The translations under genes were made by a program, and so were the position numbers. This document shows, in pieces, positions 13,604 through 22,104 of a DNA stretch of 28,879 nt (positions are counted from its first letter, which is position 1; every line of letters begins with the position of its first letter). The stretch is from a virus. The stretch is taken from positions 1-28,879 of the IMG/VR virus record IMGVR_UViG_3300027842_000017; one strand, given 5' to 3'. The notes below the pieces were generated by a model. That model was not told the DNA's origin. It saw only the letters and a program-made list of their open reading frames with translations, and did no database searches.

Positions 13604-15964
13604 GTGATGACGGACGCAAGGTGCGCTGGGGCTATAGACCCGGCGCGAGTCTGGAAGATGGCGAGCGCACAATTTCAGGCATTAACGCCGCAACAGGTCA
13701 ATTCGTGGCCAGAGGCCACGCCGCAGACCACACTTGCCGGTACGCCCCTCCGCTATTTCGGCGCTTCCTCTAAAGAGGGCTTCCTAGAACTCGCCCGCGA
13801 GCGCTTCAAGTTGTGTGTCGATGCGCTAGGCCCCCAGCGCCGGGAGATGTTGGAGGACTTGAACTTCGCGGCTGGAATCCAGTGGGACAAGGCCGTCGAG
13901 AATAGCCGCCATGCCCAAAAGCGCCCCTGCCTGACCATCAACCGCGTCGATGGATTCTTGGCCCATGCGGTCAACAGCATGCGGCAGACGCGCCCGGCCA
14001 TCAAGATCATCGCAGCGGCGGATGGGGCAGATGAGTCCATAGCCGAAATCAAGCAGGGCCTACTTCAGCACATCCAAACCAACAGCAACAGCGACATAGC
14101 CTCCGATCAGTCTTTCGGGGACATGACCACCATGGGGTTGGGATGGATGCGCGTGGTAGACGATTGGGCCTCCCCTGAGAGCCTAGATCAGGAGTTGTTT
14201 ATCCGCTGGGTCCCCAACGTCTTCAGCGTCTACTACGATCCCTTCTGCAAGCAGCCCGACTGGTCGGACATGCGGTACTGCTTCATCGTGGAGGACCTGA
14301 CGCGGGCGGAGTTCAAGGCGCGGTTTGGGGGCGACACGGAGACCGCCAGCCTGAACAACTTCCAGGGGATTGGGGATCAGGTCCAATACTGGTTCCCGGA
14401 TGAGCGCATCCGCATAGCCGAGTACTTCCACGTAGAGTATGACGACGACTACGTTTGCGAGCTGGAAGACAAGTCCACGCGGCTCCTGTCGAAGCTCCCC
14501 AAGGGGATGTACTCGATCCACCGGGACGATGACGGAGAACTGGCGTGTTTCCTGAACGATACGGAGGATGAGTGGTCCAAAGGGGAACGCATCGGGCGTG
14601 CCCGCGAGTGCAAGGTCCCCAAAGTCTACTGGGCTCTCATCAGCGCCCTCGATGTTCTGAAGGAGCGCAAGTGGAAGGGCCGTTACATCCCCATGATCCC
14701 GGTCATTGGGAACCAGATCAAACTTAACGGGGAAAACATCCTGGTGGGGATGACCCGATACGCCCGCGAGCCGCAGCGCATGTACAACTATATGTACACG
14801 TCGTTCGTGGAGACGGTCGCCCTGATGCCACGCGCCCCCTTTGTGGCAGAGGTCAACCAGATCCCGGATGGGGCCATGAAAGAGATGTGGGAGCGGGCTA
14901 ACACCGATCCACAGGCGGTTCTGCTTTACAAGCAGTTTGTTGACGATCAGGGCCACATGGCCCCTCCACCACAGAGGAACCCAGCCACCCCGGACATCGC
15001 GGCCTTTGTGCAGGGCCTCCAGATGGCCGATCAAAACTTGAAGTCCATCTTCAGGATCTTCGATGCTTCGCTTGGCCAACGCGGTCCCCAGGAAAGCGGG
15101 TTGGCCATCAATGCCCGCAAGGTGGAGTCGGACACCGGGATTTACAACTGGGCCGACAATTTCGTAAGGGCGCTCCGGTTCCTTGGAACCGTCCTGGATG
15201 ACCTGCTGCCGGCCTACTACAACACCCCAGGGCGCGTGTTCCAGATCACGAGCGATGAGGACACTTCTCGCCTGATCGTGATGAACCAGCAGTTCAAAGA
15301 CCCCGCCGATGGTGTTGTGAAGCAGTTCGATCTGAGCAAGGGCGGCAAGTACGCCATTGTGGTTTCGACCGGCCCCAGCTATCAGACCAAGCGGCAAGAA
15401 TCCGCGCAGAACATGCTGGAGTTCTTCAAGTTGAATCCGGCTGGCTTGCAGGGGTGTGCCGACATATTGGTAGGTGAGTTCGACTTCCCCGGCAAGGATA
15501 GGCTCAGGGCGCGGCTGGAGAAGATGCTGCCCCCGCAACTTCAGGAGCCAGATCCGAATGCCCCGCCGATGCCGCCTGAGGTAAGAACCCAAATGGATCA
15601 GGCCATGGCCCAGATCCAGCAGTTGACGCAGTTGCTACATGCGGCGACCGACAAGCAGAACGAGATCCGCATGAAGGAAGAGTACGAGACCTTCCGGGCC
15701 AAGTTGAAGGAGGACGGGAACACACTACGCGCCCAAATGATGGCCGAGGTTAACCTAGCAGCCGCAGACCTGAAGGCTGGCAATCAGGCGGCCCAGTTGT
15801 TGACGCAGAAGATTTTTGATCGGTTGGAACACATGGAAGCGCAGATGTTGCAGAAGCAGGCGGAAGATCACGCTATTGCACTGGCCCAGATTCCAACCCC
15901 GGCAGCACCGAGTTCAGCAGGACCGCAAACGGTGGGCGGACAACCATCGGTCGGGGGCGCATAG
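13604..15964 (+). CDS. P22-like portal protein
   Basis: A 786-aa protein with the hallmarks of P22-type portals. Residues ~100-125 read RPCLTINRVDGFLAHAVNSMRQTRPAIKI, followed by a segment where a long helix and a WMRVVDDW strand fit the clip and stem region. Later come ESGLAINARK and a Gln/Glu/Lys-rich helical C-terminus (last ~150 residues) resembling the barrel. The portal forms the dodecameric DNA entry vertex and docks terminase. Start is uncertain: GTG 13604 and ATG 13607 adjoin with poor Shine-Dalgarno, and ATG 13658 is possible. It is followed by scaffold and coat genes, the usual order. Confidence 0.85.
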   Translation: MMTDARCAGAIDPARVWKMASAQFQALTPQQVNSWPEATPQTTLAGTPLRYFGASSKEGFLELARERFKLCVDALGPQRREMLEDLNFAAGIQWDKAVENSRHAQKRPCLTINRVDGFLAHAVNSMRQTRPAIKIIAAADGADESIAEIKQGLLQHIQTNSNSDIASDQSFGDMTTMGLGWMRVVDDWASPESLDQELFIRWVPNVFSVYYDPFCKQPDWSDMRYCFIVEDLTRAEFKARFGGDTETASLNNFQGIGDQVQYWFPDERIRIAEYFHVEYDDDYVCELEDKSTRLLSKLPKGMYSIHRDDDGELACFLNDTEDEWSKGERIGRARECKVPKVYWALISALDVLKERKWKGRYIPMIPVIGNQIKLNGENILVGMTRYAREPQRMYNYMYTSFVETVALMPRAPFVAEVNQIPDGAMKEMWERANTDPQAVLLYKQFVDDQGHMAPPPQRNPATPDIAAFVQGLQMADQNLKSIFRIFDASLGQRGPQESGLAINARKVESDTGIYNWADNFVRALRFLGTVLDDLLPAYYNTPGRVFQITSDEDTSRLIVMNQQFKDPADGVVKQFDLSKGGKYAIVVSTGPSYQTKRQESAQNMLEFFKLNPAGLQGCADILVGEFDFPGKDRLRARLEKMLPPQLQEPDPNAPPMPPEVRTQMDQAMAQIQQLTQLLHAATDKQNEIRMKEEYETFRAKLKEDGNTLRAQMMAEVNLAAADLKAGNQAAQLLTQKIFDRLEHMEAQMLQKQAEDHAIALAQIPTPAAPSSAGPQTVGGQPSVGGA

Positions 15965-15985
15965 CACCCGGAAATGAGGACGTAA

Positions 15986-17203
15986 ATGGTAACCATCGAG
16001 CAAAACTTCGGGACTGACGAAGAGGTAAAGGAAGCACTCGCATCGTTGGGATTTGAACCCGCAGTGGAAGTGCCACCAGCCTCAACGGAAGTTCCAAAGC
16101 CAGAAACATCCGAGCAACCAGGAAAGCCTGGCGGGAAAACCGCTGCGGAGCCTGATGGCAAAATCGCGCCCGGTACGGAAACGGGCGAACCAAAACCGCA
16201 GGAGGTTCCCCCAGGGGAATCCGAAGAGGAGAGGAAAAAGTCAAAGGGCGGGTTCCAGAAGAAGATCGAGACCCTGACGGCAAAGACCGAACGGCTCCGC
16301 GAGGAGTTGGAAGACGAGCGCGGCGATAAGACACGGTTGCAGGAACGGCTCGCGGAAGCCGAGCGGCAACTGGCGGAACATCAGGTATCGAAACCAGAAG
16401 CAGACAAGAAGGACGAGGGGCCGGTACGTCCTAAACGGCCCTCACTGCCGGAACTGTCTGAATTTGAATACGATGCCGAGAAGTTCGCGGCGGCCATGAA
16501 GAAGTACCGCACCGAAGAGGCCAAATACGACGAAGAGTTGATGGCCTATGTTGAGGCGGTAGCAGACAAGAAGGCCGAGTCCAAGATCGCAGCGGACCAG
16601 GAGCGTCAGCGTAGCGAGCATGTCGAAGCGAAAAGGATCGAAGCGGAGAACGCTTTCGTGGAGCGCCGGATTGCCGATCCGGCCAACGAGGAACTCCAGG
16701 AGACGGTTGCATTGCTCCCCAAGGACTATAAAGGGTTCTTGGAGTTTGAGAAGGAAGCCGAGGCGGCGCGGGTGTACATCAAGTTCAAGTCCAAGACGCC
16801 AGCGGCACTAATGCTCCATTTCGCCAAAGACCACCTGGAAAACGACGGCAAGGAAACCGAACGGTTTCTCGCTATGGACCCCATTGACCACGTTTTCGAG
16901 CTTCGCGAGATCGAAAAGAAGATCCTCGCGGATCGAGAGGCCGCCAAGGCACCCACTCCCACAAAGGAGAAAGAGCCAAAGCCAGCCGAAGCCCGAAGGG
17001 AAACACCTCCTGCAAAACCTCAACAAGCAAAGGTGCCGGATGCCCCCATTGAACCTGTGGGTGGCCGCGTAAGCACGTCTGACCCTGGAAATCTCCAGGA
17101 CCAGCTTGCTGCTGCCGCCGAGAGGGGAGATCCCAGGGAAGTTCGGAGAATACGCGACCTCATGCGAGTAGCCGAGGCAAGACGAGCCGGGAGAATCGCC
17201 TAA
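15986..17203 (+). CDS. Scaffolding protein
   Basis: 405-aa protein dominated by Glu, Lys, Ala and Pro, with a Pro-rich N-terminal region and a long coiled coil (about residues 90-135, KKIETLTAKTERLREELEDE). Further helical segments and a C-terminal basic tail (RRIRDLMRVAEARRAGRIA) follow. Composition, length and location between portal and coat fit a head-assembly scaffold whose C-terminus binds coat. ATG 15986 has AGGA about 8 bases upstream. A small hairpin (CCCTG-GCT-CAGGG, 17205-17217) follows the stop. Confidence 0.65.
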   Translation: MVTIEQNFGTDEEVKEALASLGFEPAVEVPPASTEVPKPETSEQPGKPGGKTAAEPDGKIAPGTETGEPKPQEVPPGESEEERKKSKGGFQKKIETLTAKTERLREELEDERGDKTRLQERLAEAERQLAEHQVSKPEADKKDEGPVRPKRPSLPELSEFEYDAEKFAAAMKKYRTEEAKYDEELMAYVEAVADKKAESKIAADQERQRSEHVEAKRIEAENAFVERRIADPANEELQETVALLPKDYKGFLEFEKEAEAARVYIKFKSKTPAALMLHFAKDHLENDGKETERFLAMDPIDHVFELREIEKKILADREAAKAPTPTKEKEPKPAEARRETPPAKPQQAKVPDAPIEPVGGRVSTSDPGNLQDQLAAAAERGDPREVRRIRDLMRVAEARRAGRIA

Positions 17204-17231
17204 ACCCTGGCTCAGGGAGAGAAGAAGCAGA

Positions 17232-18479
17232 ATGGCCAATACGTACCTGACGATAGCCATGATTACCTACGAGATGCTGGCGGTCCTGCACAACATGACC
17301 GTGGCAGCGAAGAAGGTGAATCGTGACTATCAGGCTCAGTTCGCCAAAACGGGGGCTAAGATCGGGCAACAAGTCCAGATCCGCAAGCCACCGCTCTACA
17401 CCGTGTCGGATGGTGCCACATTCCAGGCGCAGGACTACACGGAAACGATGACCCCCCTGATTGTCGATCACCACAAGCAGATTGGCGTCGAGTTCCTGAA
17501 CGACGACATGACGCTTTCGATGGACGACTTTTCGGGGCGCTTCCTTCAACCGGCCTTGGTGCCGCTCGCCAACCAAGTCGATGTGGACATCCTGGCCAAC
17601 TATTTCCTGGCCTGGGATGCAACCGGCGTTCCCGGAACGATTGCCGCCACCGACACCCCGTTCCTCGACGCAAAGACCCTGCTCTTGGCAAACGCCGCCC
17701 CCGGAAAGATGTGGCCTCAACTGGTTACGCCTTCCGTGAGCGCCCGCCTGTCGAGCGGCTTGGCTGGACGCTTCAATCCCCAGAAGGACATCTCGGGGTT
17801 GTACATCGAGGGTTCGATGGGGCCTGCCCTTGGGTGGGACTTCTACGAAACCCAGAACATGCCGACCCACACGACTGGCGCGTGGGCAGCCAGCACGCCC
17901 GCCACCGGCATTCAGGTGGATGGCGCCAACCAGACCGGATCTTCGATCCTGTTCAAGGGTGCGGCCACCACGATCACCAACATGGCCCTCAAGGGAGATG
18001 TGATTCAGATCCAGGGTGTGTACATGGTGAACCCCATCACGTACCAGAACACCGGTCTGCTCCAGAACTTCGTCATCACGGCAAACGCCAATTCGAGCGG
18101 CGGCGGTGCGCTGACGCTCCAGATCAGCCCCCTACTGAATCCGGCCCCCGGAAAGACCCAGAACGTGACCGCTTCGCCAGCAGATTCGGCGCAGTTGTAC
18201 GTGTGGGGCACGGCAACGGTTGCCAACGTGGCCAACATGACCAGCCCGCAGTGCATGGGTTGGGCGCGTGAAGCCATCACCTTGGCCTGCGTGGATCTGG
18301 CGATGCCCGGAAAGAACCAGGGCGTCGAGGCCAGTCGCGTTTCGGACCCCGACCTGGGGCTTTCGATCCTCTTCATGAGAGGCTTCGACATCCGCGAGTA
18401 CTCGAACATCTCGCGCCTGGACATCCTGTACGGGACCACATTCCCTCGCCCGGAGCACGTTTGCCGGATTGCAAGTTGA
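17232..18479 (+). CDS. P22-like major capsid protein
   Basis: 415-aa protein. Residues 10-60 follow the P22 gp5 coat pattern: MITYEMLAVLHNMTVAAKKVNRDY, then FAKTGAKIGQQVQIRKPP. The mid-region (ITVDHHKQIGVEF-like, then MTLSMDDFSGRFLQPAL and VDVDILANY) matches the HK97-fold core of that family. The C-terminal part ends in beta-rich sequence (GFDIREYSNISRLDILYG), also typical. It builds the icosahedral head with the scaffold. Spacing to the exported decoration-like gene is 32 bases, without terminator. Confidence 0.8.
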   Translation: MANTYLTIAMITYEMLAVLHNMTVAAKKVNRDYQAQFAKTGAKIGQQVQIRKPPLYTVSDGATFQAQDYTETMTPLIVDHHKQIGVEFLNDDMTLSMDDFSGRFLQPALVPLANQVDVDILANYFLAWDATGVPGTIAATDTPFLDAKTLLLANAAPGKMWPQLVTPSVSARLSSGLAGRFNPQKDISGLYIEGSMGPALGWDFYETQNMPTHTTGAWAASTPATGIQVDGANQTGSSILFKGAATTITNMALKGDVIQIQGVYMVNPITYQNTGLLQNFVITANANSSGGGALTLQISPLLNPAPGKTQNVTASPADSAQLYVWGTATVANVANMTSPQCMGWAREAITLACVDLAMPGKNQGVEASRVSDPDLGLSILFMRGFDIREYSNISRLDILYGTTFPRPEHVCRIAS

Positions 18480-18511
18480 GCAAGTTACTGAAAAAGGAGA
18501 ACTTAAACACC

Positions 18512-19291
18512 ATGAAAACCTTCACCAAATTGCCCATCGCCATCGCGGCACTCGCTGGCCTGTCCTTCGGGCAGACCATCCTCTCGACCACCTCACTCGG
18601 CGCGGCGGTCACGAACACCACCTGCAACAATCAGGTGCTCACGCTCGCCTCGACCAGCACCATGCTGAGCCAAGGCACGCAGAACAACCCAGCCACGCTT
18701 CTCTACATAGACAAGGAACTCTACTGGGTCGTCACGGTCCAGGACAGCACTCACGTGCTCGTGGCGGCCTGTAAGGGAATCGGAGCCGGAGGGGTTCCAA
18801 GGGCGCATGTCAATGGGGCAACCGTATGGTTCGCCAACTCGACCGGGACTCCCGGAACGACAGGCTCCATATCGGCTGCGTCTGCGTTCAAGAACCGGCA
18901 GTCTGACACAGAGCCAACTGGGGCTTGCACGGCCAGTCAGGAGTTGTTTCTTCCGCTGGTTTTTGTATTCTCCGGGAGGAAATACACTTGCTTTGCCGGG
19001 GGCTGGGGAAGCGTAACCGATTCCTTTCTTCCGGTGCTGGGTACGGTGTACACGGTCCCAGCGGGGGTGATTGTTCCTACCGGAACGATCTTCCTCACGG
19101 ACACAGGGACCTCCGCCGCCACCGGCATTACAAACCCACCTGGGTGGGGTGTAGGCATGTGCCTGAAAATCATTCCAGGAGGCGCGTTCACCTGGACGAC
19201 TGCTGGGAACATCCGCACCGCTGGCACCGCCGTAGCAGGGAAGGTTATCTTTTTTTGCTGGGATGGGGCGAAGTTCGACGCCAACATCTGA
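18512..19291 (+). CDS. Exported head-decoration-like protein
   Basis: ATG 18512 begins MKTFTKLPIAIAALAGLSFGQ, a clear signal peptide; AAGGAG lies about 12 bases upstream, rather far, and the frame open to 18461 overlaps the coat gene end. The 259-aa product is Thr/Gly/Ser-rich and beta-prone: TILSTTSLGAAVTNTT, LLYIDKELYWVVTV, then AHVNGATVWFANS and GACTASQELFLPLVFV. I know this arrangement from phage proteins directly downstream of coat genes, usually regarded as capsid decoration. Six or more Cys residues fit disulfides. Why a head protein would carry a signal peptide is unclear. A strong terminator follows. Confidence 0.6.
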   Translation: MKTFTKLPIAIAALAGLSFGQTILSTTSLGAAVTNTTCNNQVLTLASTSTMLSQGTQNNPATLLYIDKELYWVVTVQDSTHVLVAACKGIGAGGVPRAHVNGATVWFANSTGTPGTTGSISAASAFKNRQSDTEPTGACTASQELFLPLVFVFSGRKYTCFAGGWGSVTDSFLPVLGTVYTVPAGVIVPTGTIFLTDTGTSAATGITNPPGWGVGMCLKIIPGGAFTWTTAGNIRTAGTAVAGKVIFFCWDGAKFDANI

Positions 19292-19315
19292 CGACCTGTA
19301 TTCCTCCGTCACTCC

Positions 19316-19348
19316 GCTGGGAGGCCCACAAAGCCTCCCAGCATTTTT
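19316..19348 (+). terminator. Rho-independent terminator
   Basis: Perfect 10-bp stem GCTGGGAGGC / GCCTCCCAGC (19316-19325, 19333-19342) with a 7-base loop CCACAAA, followed by ATTTTT. It lies between the coat/decoration genes and ATG 19357 and probably limits transcription from the head operon. Confidence 0.85.
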
Positions 19349-19356
19349 CGGGAGAC

Positions 19357-19791
19357 ATGATGCTCAAACGACTTTCGATTATCGCCGCGCTGGTTTTGCT
19401 GACAGTCATGAAGGCAGCGCCAGATCCGCAGATTGGGGCACCTGTCGGGAACCCGGTCACGATGACTGGCTCCGCAATTCGGCTTGTCCCGAATCCGAAT
19501 GTATCCGCTCCGATCATGTGCGCCTCGATTCTGATCGAGCCTTTGGCGGGAGGGTCGAACGTGGTCTACGTTCTGAACGCCCCGCCCAGCATCACGATGA
19601 CGTACAACACGGCGGGCACCACTACGGTAGCCCAGTTGGCCGCCGCGACAATGACCGCCCCAGGGCAGGCATTCACTTATCCCAGCAACGGAACTGACGC
19701 CACACAGCAGGGCGGGACCGATCTCCGCTATTGGGGGCTGATGGGGAGCGCTTCCGATCAGGTCTTGGCTACCTGTGCGCTAAAACAATGA
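19357..19791 (+). CDS. Exported decoration-like beta-sandwich protein
   Basis: ATG 19357 follows GGGAGAC; the open frame extending upstream to 18925 is a shadow. The 144-aa product begins with a signal-like segment (MMLKRLSIIAALVLLTVMKA). The mature part is beta-rich: VTMTGSAIRLVPNPNVSAPI, SILIEPLAGGSNVVYVLNA, and ends LRYWGLMGSASDQVLATC. The G-x-A-x-R-L...C...I-L-I...V-Y-V pattern resembles small phage proteins near the capsid genes, often assumed to be decoration. It is the first gene after the terminator and the last before the minus-strand HNH gene. Confidence 0.6.
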   Translation: MMLKRLSIIAALVLLTVMKAAPDPQIGAPVGNPVTMTGSAIRLVPNPNVSAPIMCASILIEPLAGGSNVVYVLNAPPSITMTYNTAGTTTVAQLAAATMTAPGQAFTYPSNGTDATQQGGTDLRYWGLMGSASDQVLATCALKQ

Positions 19792-19793
19792 AT

Positions 19794-20669
19794 TTAGCAG
19801 AACAACAGGCCGTTCTCTTTAGCCCATTGCTCGGCGTCTTTCTGGCCTTTGCTAAGATTGCATTTTGGACACAGCAATTGAATGTTGTCCGGCCAGTTGG
19901 AACCGCCCTTTATAAGTGGATGTACATGGTCAACGTGATATCGAGACTTGCCGGTCTTGATGAGTTTTACCTTGCAAGTAGCGCAAAGTCCACGCTGCTT
20001 ATTGAAAAGCTCGGAAATGTCCTTCATCGTGTGCTTGCCATCCGCACCCTTGCTCCGCGCTTTTCGGTTACGGGAATATTCAAGGTACAATTCCTTGTTG
20101 TCTTTGTAGTGCTTCTTGAGGTACTCACGATGAGTGGACCTAATCCGCTCTTTGTTGGCCTCGTCGTATGCGCGTCTCTTGGTGTCCTTTGTGCGCAGGT
20201 AATATTGTCTGTTTTTCTCGCGAAAGCGTTCGCGGTTGGCCTCCCTCCAGAGTTGCGCCTTGAGTTTTATTTCATCCTTGTGATCTTGGTAATACTGTTT
20301 GCCGTAGCGCTTGATGTAATCTTGGTGTTTCCGTGCGTACTCTGGCCTACGCTCCCGTCTTTTAGCCAGGACTTCGTCTCTGTGCTCCATGACGTAAGCC
20401 TTCGAGTAGGCTCTTCGCTTGTCTCTGTTGCGCGCGTAATTGGCTTTGTTTTCTGCTGCCGTTTCATCCTTGTTATTTCGTCTCCGCTCTCTTCTACGAG
20501 CATTGATCTCCTCCCTGTGGGCTTCTCGATAACGCTCCCAGGAACATCGCCTGGATTCCGTAGGGCCATACTGGCGCGCCTTTTCTCTGCTTTTGGCGTT
20601 AAGCTCGTCACGGTTCCTTTCGCGATACTTCGTCTTGGCGCGCTTGACGGCTTCAGGATCTCTTGCCAT
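19794..20669 (-). CDS. HNH endonuclease with repeat-rich N-terminus
   Basis: Minus-strand, 291 aa from ATG 20669. Residues 1-~205 are tandem charged helical repeats of about 15-20 residues (Y-R-E-x-N-R-D-E-L-N-A-K-x-R-E and similar), as in many phage HNH enzymes. The C-terminal ~75 residues are a canonical HNH/McrA-like domain: LCATC, then YHVDHVHPLIKGG, NIQLLCPKCNLSKG, with four zinc-binding Cys in two CxxC pairs. It is likely a free-standing homing endonuclease or nuclease, in the opposite orientation to neighbours and only 2 bases from the end of the 19357 gene. A 44-aa zinc-finger ORF overlaps its start by 17 bases. Confidence 0.85.
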   Translation of the reverse strand: MARDPEAVKRAKTKYRERNRDELNAKSREKARQYGPTESRRCSWERYREAHREEINARRRERRRNNKDETAAENKANYARNRDKRRAYSKAYVMEHRDEVLAKRRERRPEYARKHQDYIKRYGKQYYQDHKDEIKLKAQLWREANRERFREKNRQYYLRTKDTKRRAYDEANKERIRSTHREYLKKHYKDNKELYLEYSRNRKARSKGADGKHTMKDISELFNKQRGLCATCKVKLIKTGKSRYHVDHVHPLIKGGSNWPDNIQLLCPKCNLSKGQKDAEQWAKENGLLFC

Positions 20670-20787
20670 GCGGTCTCTTTTCGCAGCGCGGCGCGTGATC
20701 GCGGCACTCGCGTACTCCCATTTTCTTTCGGCACCAAGGGCACGGTACCATCAATTTGGGCCTGCCCATCTTTGAGTTTTTAGACAT
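20653..20787 (-). CDS. Zinc-finger micro-protein upstream of HNH endonuclease
   Basis: 44-aa minus-strand ORF from ATG 20787, stop TGA at 20653-20655, overlapping the HNH start by 17 bases in another frame. It reads MSKNSKMGRPKL, then CPWC, ECRDH and C35, giving Cys16, Cys19, His31, Cys35 as likely zinc ligands (C-x2-C-x11-H-x3-C). A GRPK-type basic patch (AT-hook-like) precedes it. It may be a separate DNA-binding partner or the N-terminal part of the endonuclease joined by frameshift. TACAAT lies just upstream, with no Shine-Dalgarno, so a leaderless start is possible. Confidence 0.5.
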   Translation of the reverse strand: MSKNSKMGRPKLMVPCPWCRKKMGVRECRDHAPRCEKRPHGKRS

Positions 20788-20822
20788 GACATATTGTACC
20801 ACAAAGTAAAGGAGAAACTACA

Positions 20823-21470
20823 ATGGAAATCAAACCCGCAAAATCAGTGAAACTAAGGATTGGAGCGACCAGTGTTGACAACGCCCCCATTCCTCTTACC
20901 ATCGCAAAGCAACCCCTGACGCGCGTGCAGACGGCAACCATCAGGCATCACGACTCGCTCGTGGACCTTCTGGACGCCCACAAACTGCCCACCGATGGGA
21001 GTCAGGTCATCCTCAAGCCGGGCACTGCCGAGCCGTTCGATTGGAAGGACGACATCTACAGCGCGGTCGATCACGGAACGGAACTGCTGGTTGTCCCGAA
21101 TCGCCCGGACCAACTCGGCAAGGATGCCGTGCAGGCACCGCACATTCCGTCGAAGGTGGCCCCGGCGCTCGCTCGCCCGCAATTTCCGAAACTGTTGCGC
21201 GACTCCACGCCCGCCAAGCGCGACGATGTTCTGGTTCACAACGCAAGCGAAGAGGCTGACGCACGCTCGAAGGGCTTCACTGTCGAGATTCCGGCTCCGC
21301 AACCCAAGGTGATTCCGGCACATCCGCCTCTGTTGGCTCCTTCAAACTACCCGAAGACTCTGAAGGACACAACCGGGGCCGGTCGTCAAAACGTCGTGGT
21401 ATACAACGAGCATCAGGAGGGCACCGCCAAGTCCATGGGATTCACCGAAGAGGTCCCCGTAGCGGCGTAA
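20823..21470 (+). CDS. Hypothetical protein with an internal duplication
   Basis: ATG 20823 has a strong Shine-Dalgarno (AAAGGAG). The 215-aa protein has an N-terminal region (1-110) of mixed type and then two copies of a 44-residue unit (116-159 and 171-214) at a constant 55-residue offset without gaps. Each reads A-x-x-x-F/Y-P-K-x-L-R/K-D-S/T-T-x-A-x-R-x-x-V-x-V-x-N...S-x-G-F-T-x-E. The Y-P-K-x-L...V-x-V-N...E-E...G-F/W pattern occurs in small phage proteins near head-tail genes. Role unknown. A transcription start between the HNH gene and here is likely but no promoter is recognised. Confidence 0.6.
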   Translation: MEIKPAKSVKLRIGATSVDNAPIPLTIAKQPLTRVQTATIRHHDSLVDLLDAHKLPTDGSQVILKPGTAEPFDWKDDIYSAVDHGTELLVVPNRPDQLGKDAVQAPHIPSKVAPALARPQFPKLLRDSTPAKRDDVLVHNASEEADARSKGFTVEIPAPQPKVIPAHPPLLAPSNYPKTLKDTTGAGRQNVVVYNEHQEGTAKSMGFTEEVPVAA

Positions 21471-21529
21471 GGCGATTCGTACAAGTTGCATAAATGAACA
21501 CTTTCCTGACGAACGCGAAGGAGGCCCCC

Positions 21530-21892
21530 ATGGGCAGAGTTGTTGACGTTAAACCGCAGCAGGTGGCAACGTCTCAAGCCAAGGTGGCGTATCCACGTTG
21601 GATTCCGAATCCCAACGCCCCCACCATGGAGGAGTTGCTACAAGAGCAATTAAGGCAGGGCGTTAAAGCCGAAATCGCGGCGCAGAACGCCGCGCGCCTT
21701 TACGAGCAGCGTCGGCGGGTGCTGGTGCAGAACCACCAGCAGCACAGCGAGCTGACGGGGATCAACTACGGCCCCGATGGCAAGCCGGTAACCGAATGGG
21801 CAGAGGCCGAGCCTGCGCCCACAGCCGATCCACCGAAGGAAGTTGAGCCTCAGCCACCCGGCCCGCAGTTGACCGATCTCGCCGGGTTCTGA
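21530..21892 (+). CDS. Hypothetical protein, head-tail region
   Basis: I choose ATG 21530 because AAGGAGG lies 5 bases upstream; ATG 21494 lacks a Shine-Dalgarno. The 120-aa product has a helical middle (MEELLQEQLRQGVKAEIAAQNAARLYEQRRRVL) and a Pro/Glu-rich tail ending LTDLAGF. It overlaps the next gene (TGATG). The Y-P-R-W-I-P-N segment resembles the Y-P-K-x-L motif of the preceding gene, but the rest is unrelated. Role unknown. Confidence 0.55.
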   Translation: MGRVVDVKPQQVATSQAKVAYPRWIPNPNAPTMEELLQEQLRQGVKAEIAAQNAARLYEQRRRVLVQNHQQHSELTGINYGPDGKPVTEWAEAEPAPTADPPKEVEPQPPGPQLTDLAGF

Positions 21893-22104
21893 TGGCCGAG
21901 GACACCATAGCGTGGTCCATCGACAACGCGAGGACGATGGAATTGAGGGTGGGCGACGCCGTGGTGGTTGGTGGGGTGGAGGGAGTGGTGACGGGGATAT
22001 GTGGAGACACGGCTTACCCGGTAAAGGTTCGGCTCAATGGGGGCGACCGGGACACGCGCCCCATCTGGAACTCGATTTGGACTGCCTATAAGGCTAAACG
22101 ATGA
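21892..22104 (+). CDS. Small beta-rich hypothetical protein
   Basis: 70-aa protein from ATG 21892, overlapping the previous stop (TGATG) and the next start by 4 bases (ATGA). The sequence MELRVGDAVVVGGVEGVVTGI followed by YPVKVRL is like an SH3/KOW-type small beta-barrel. It is in a tightly coupled chain leading to the head-completion genes. Function unknown. Confidence 0.55.
   Translation: MAEDTIAWSIDNARTMELRVGDAVVVGGVEGVVTGICGDTAYPVKVRLNGGDRDTRPIWNSIWTAYKAKR

Noticed and set aside
14183-15592. 469-codon open frame on the minus strand opposite the portal gene
   Set aside because: It is an antisense shadow of a long, clearly coding portal gene in GC-rich DNA; it has no recognisable domain and no ribosome-binding context.
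17205-17217. CCCTG-GCT-CAGGG hairpin between scaffold and coat genes
   Set aside because: Short 5-bp stem, no T-run; not convincing as a terminator or regulatory element.
21596-21617. Near-palindrome CGTTGGATTC ... GAATCCCAACG
   Set aside because: Within coding sequence with an unpaired extra C and lacking the TCCAASTTGGA core; likely chance.
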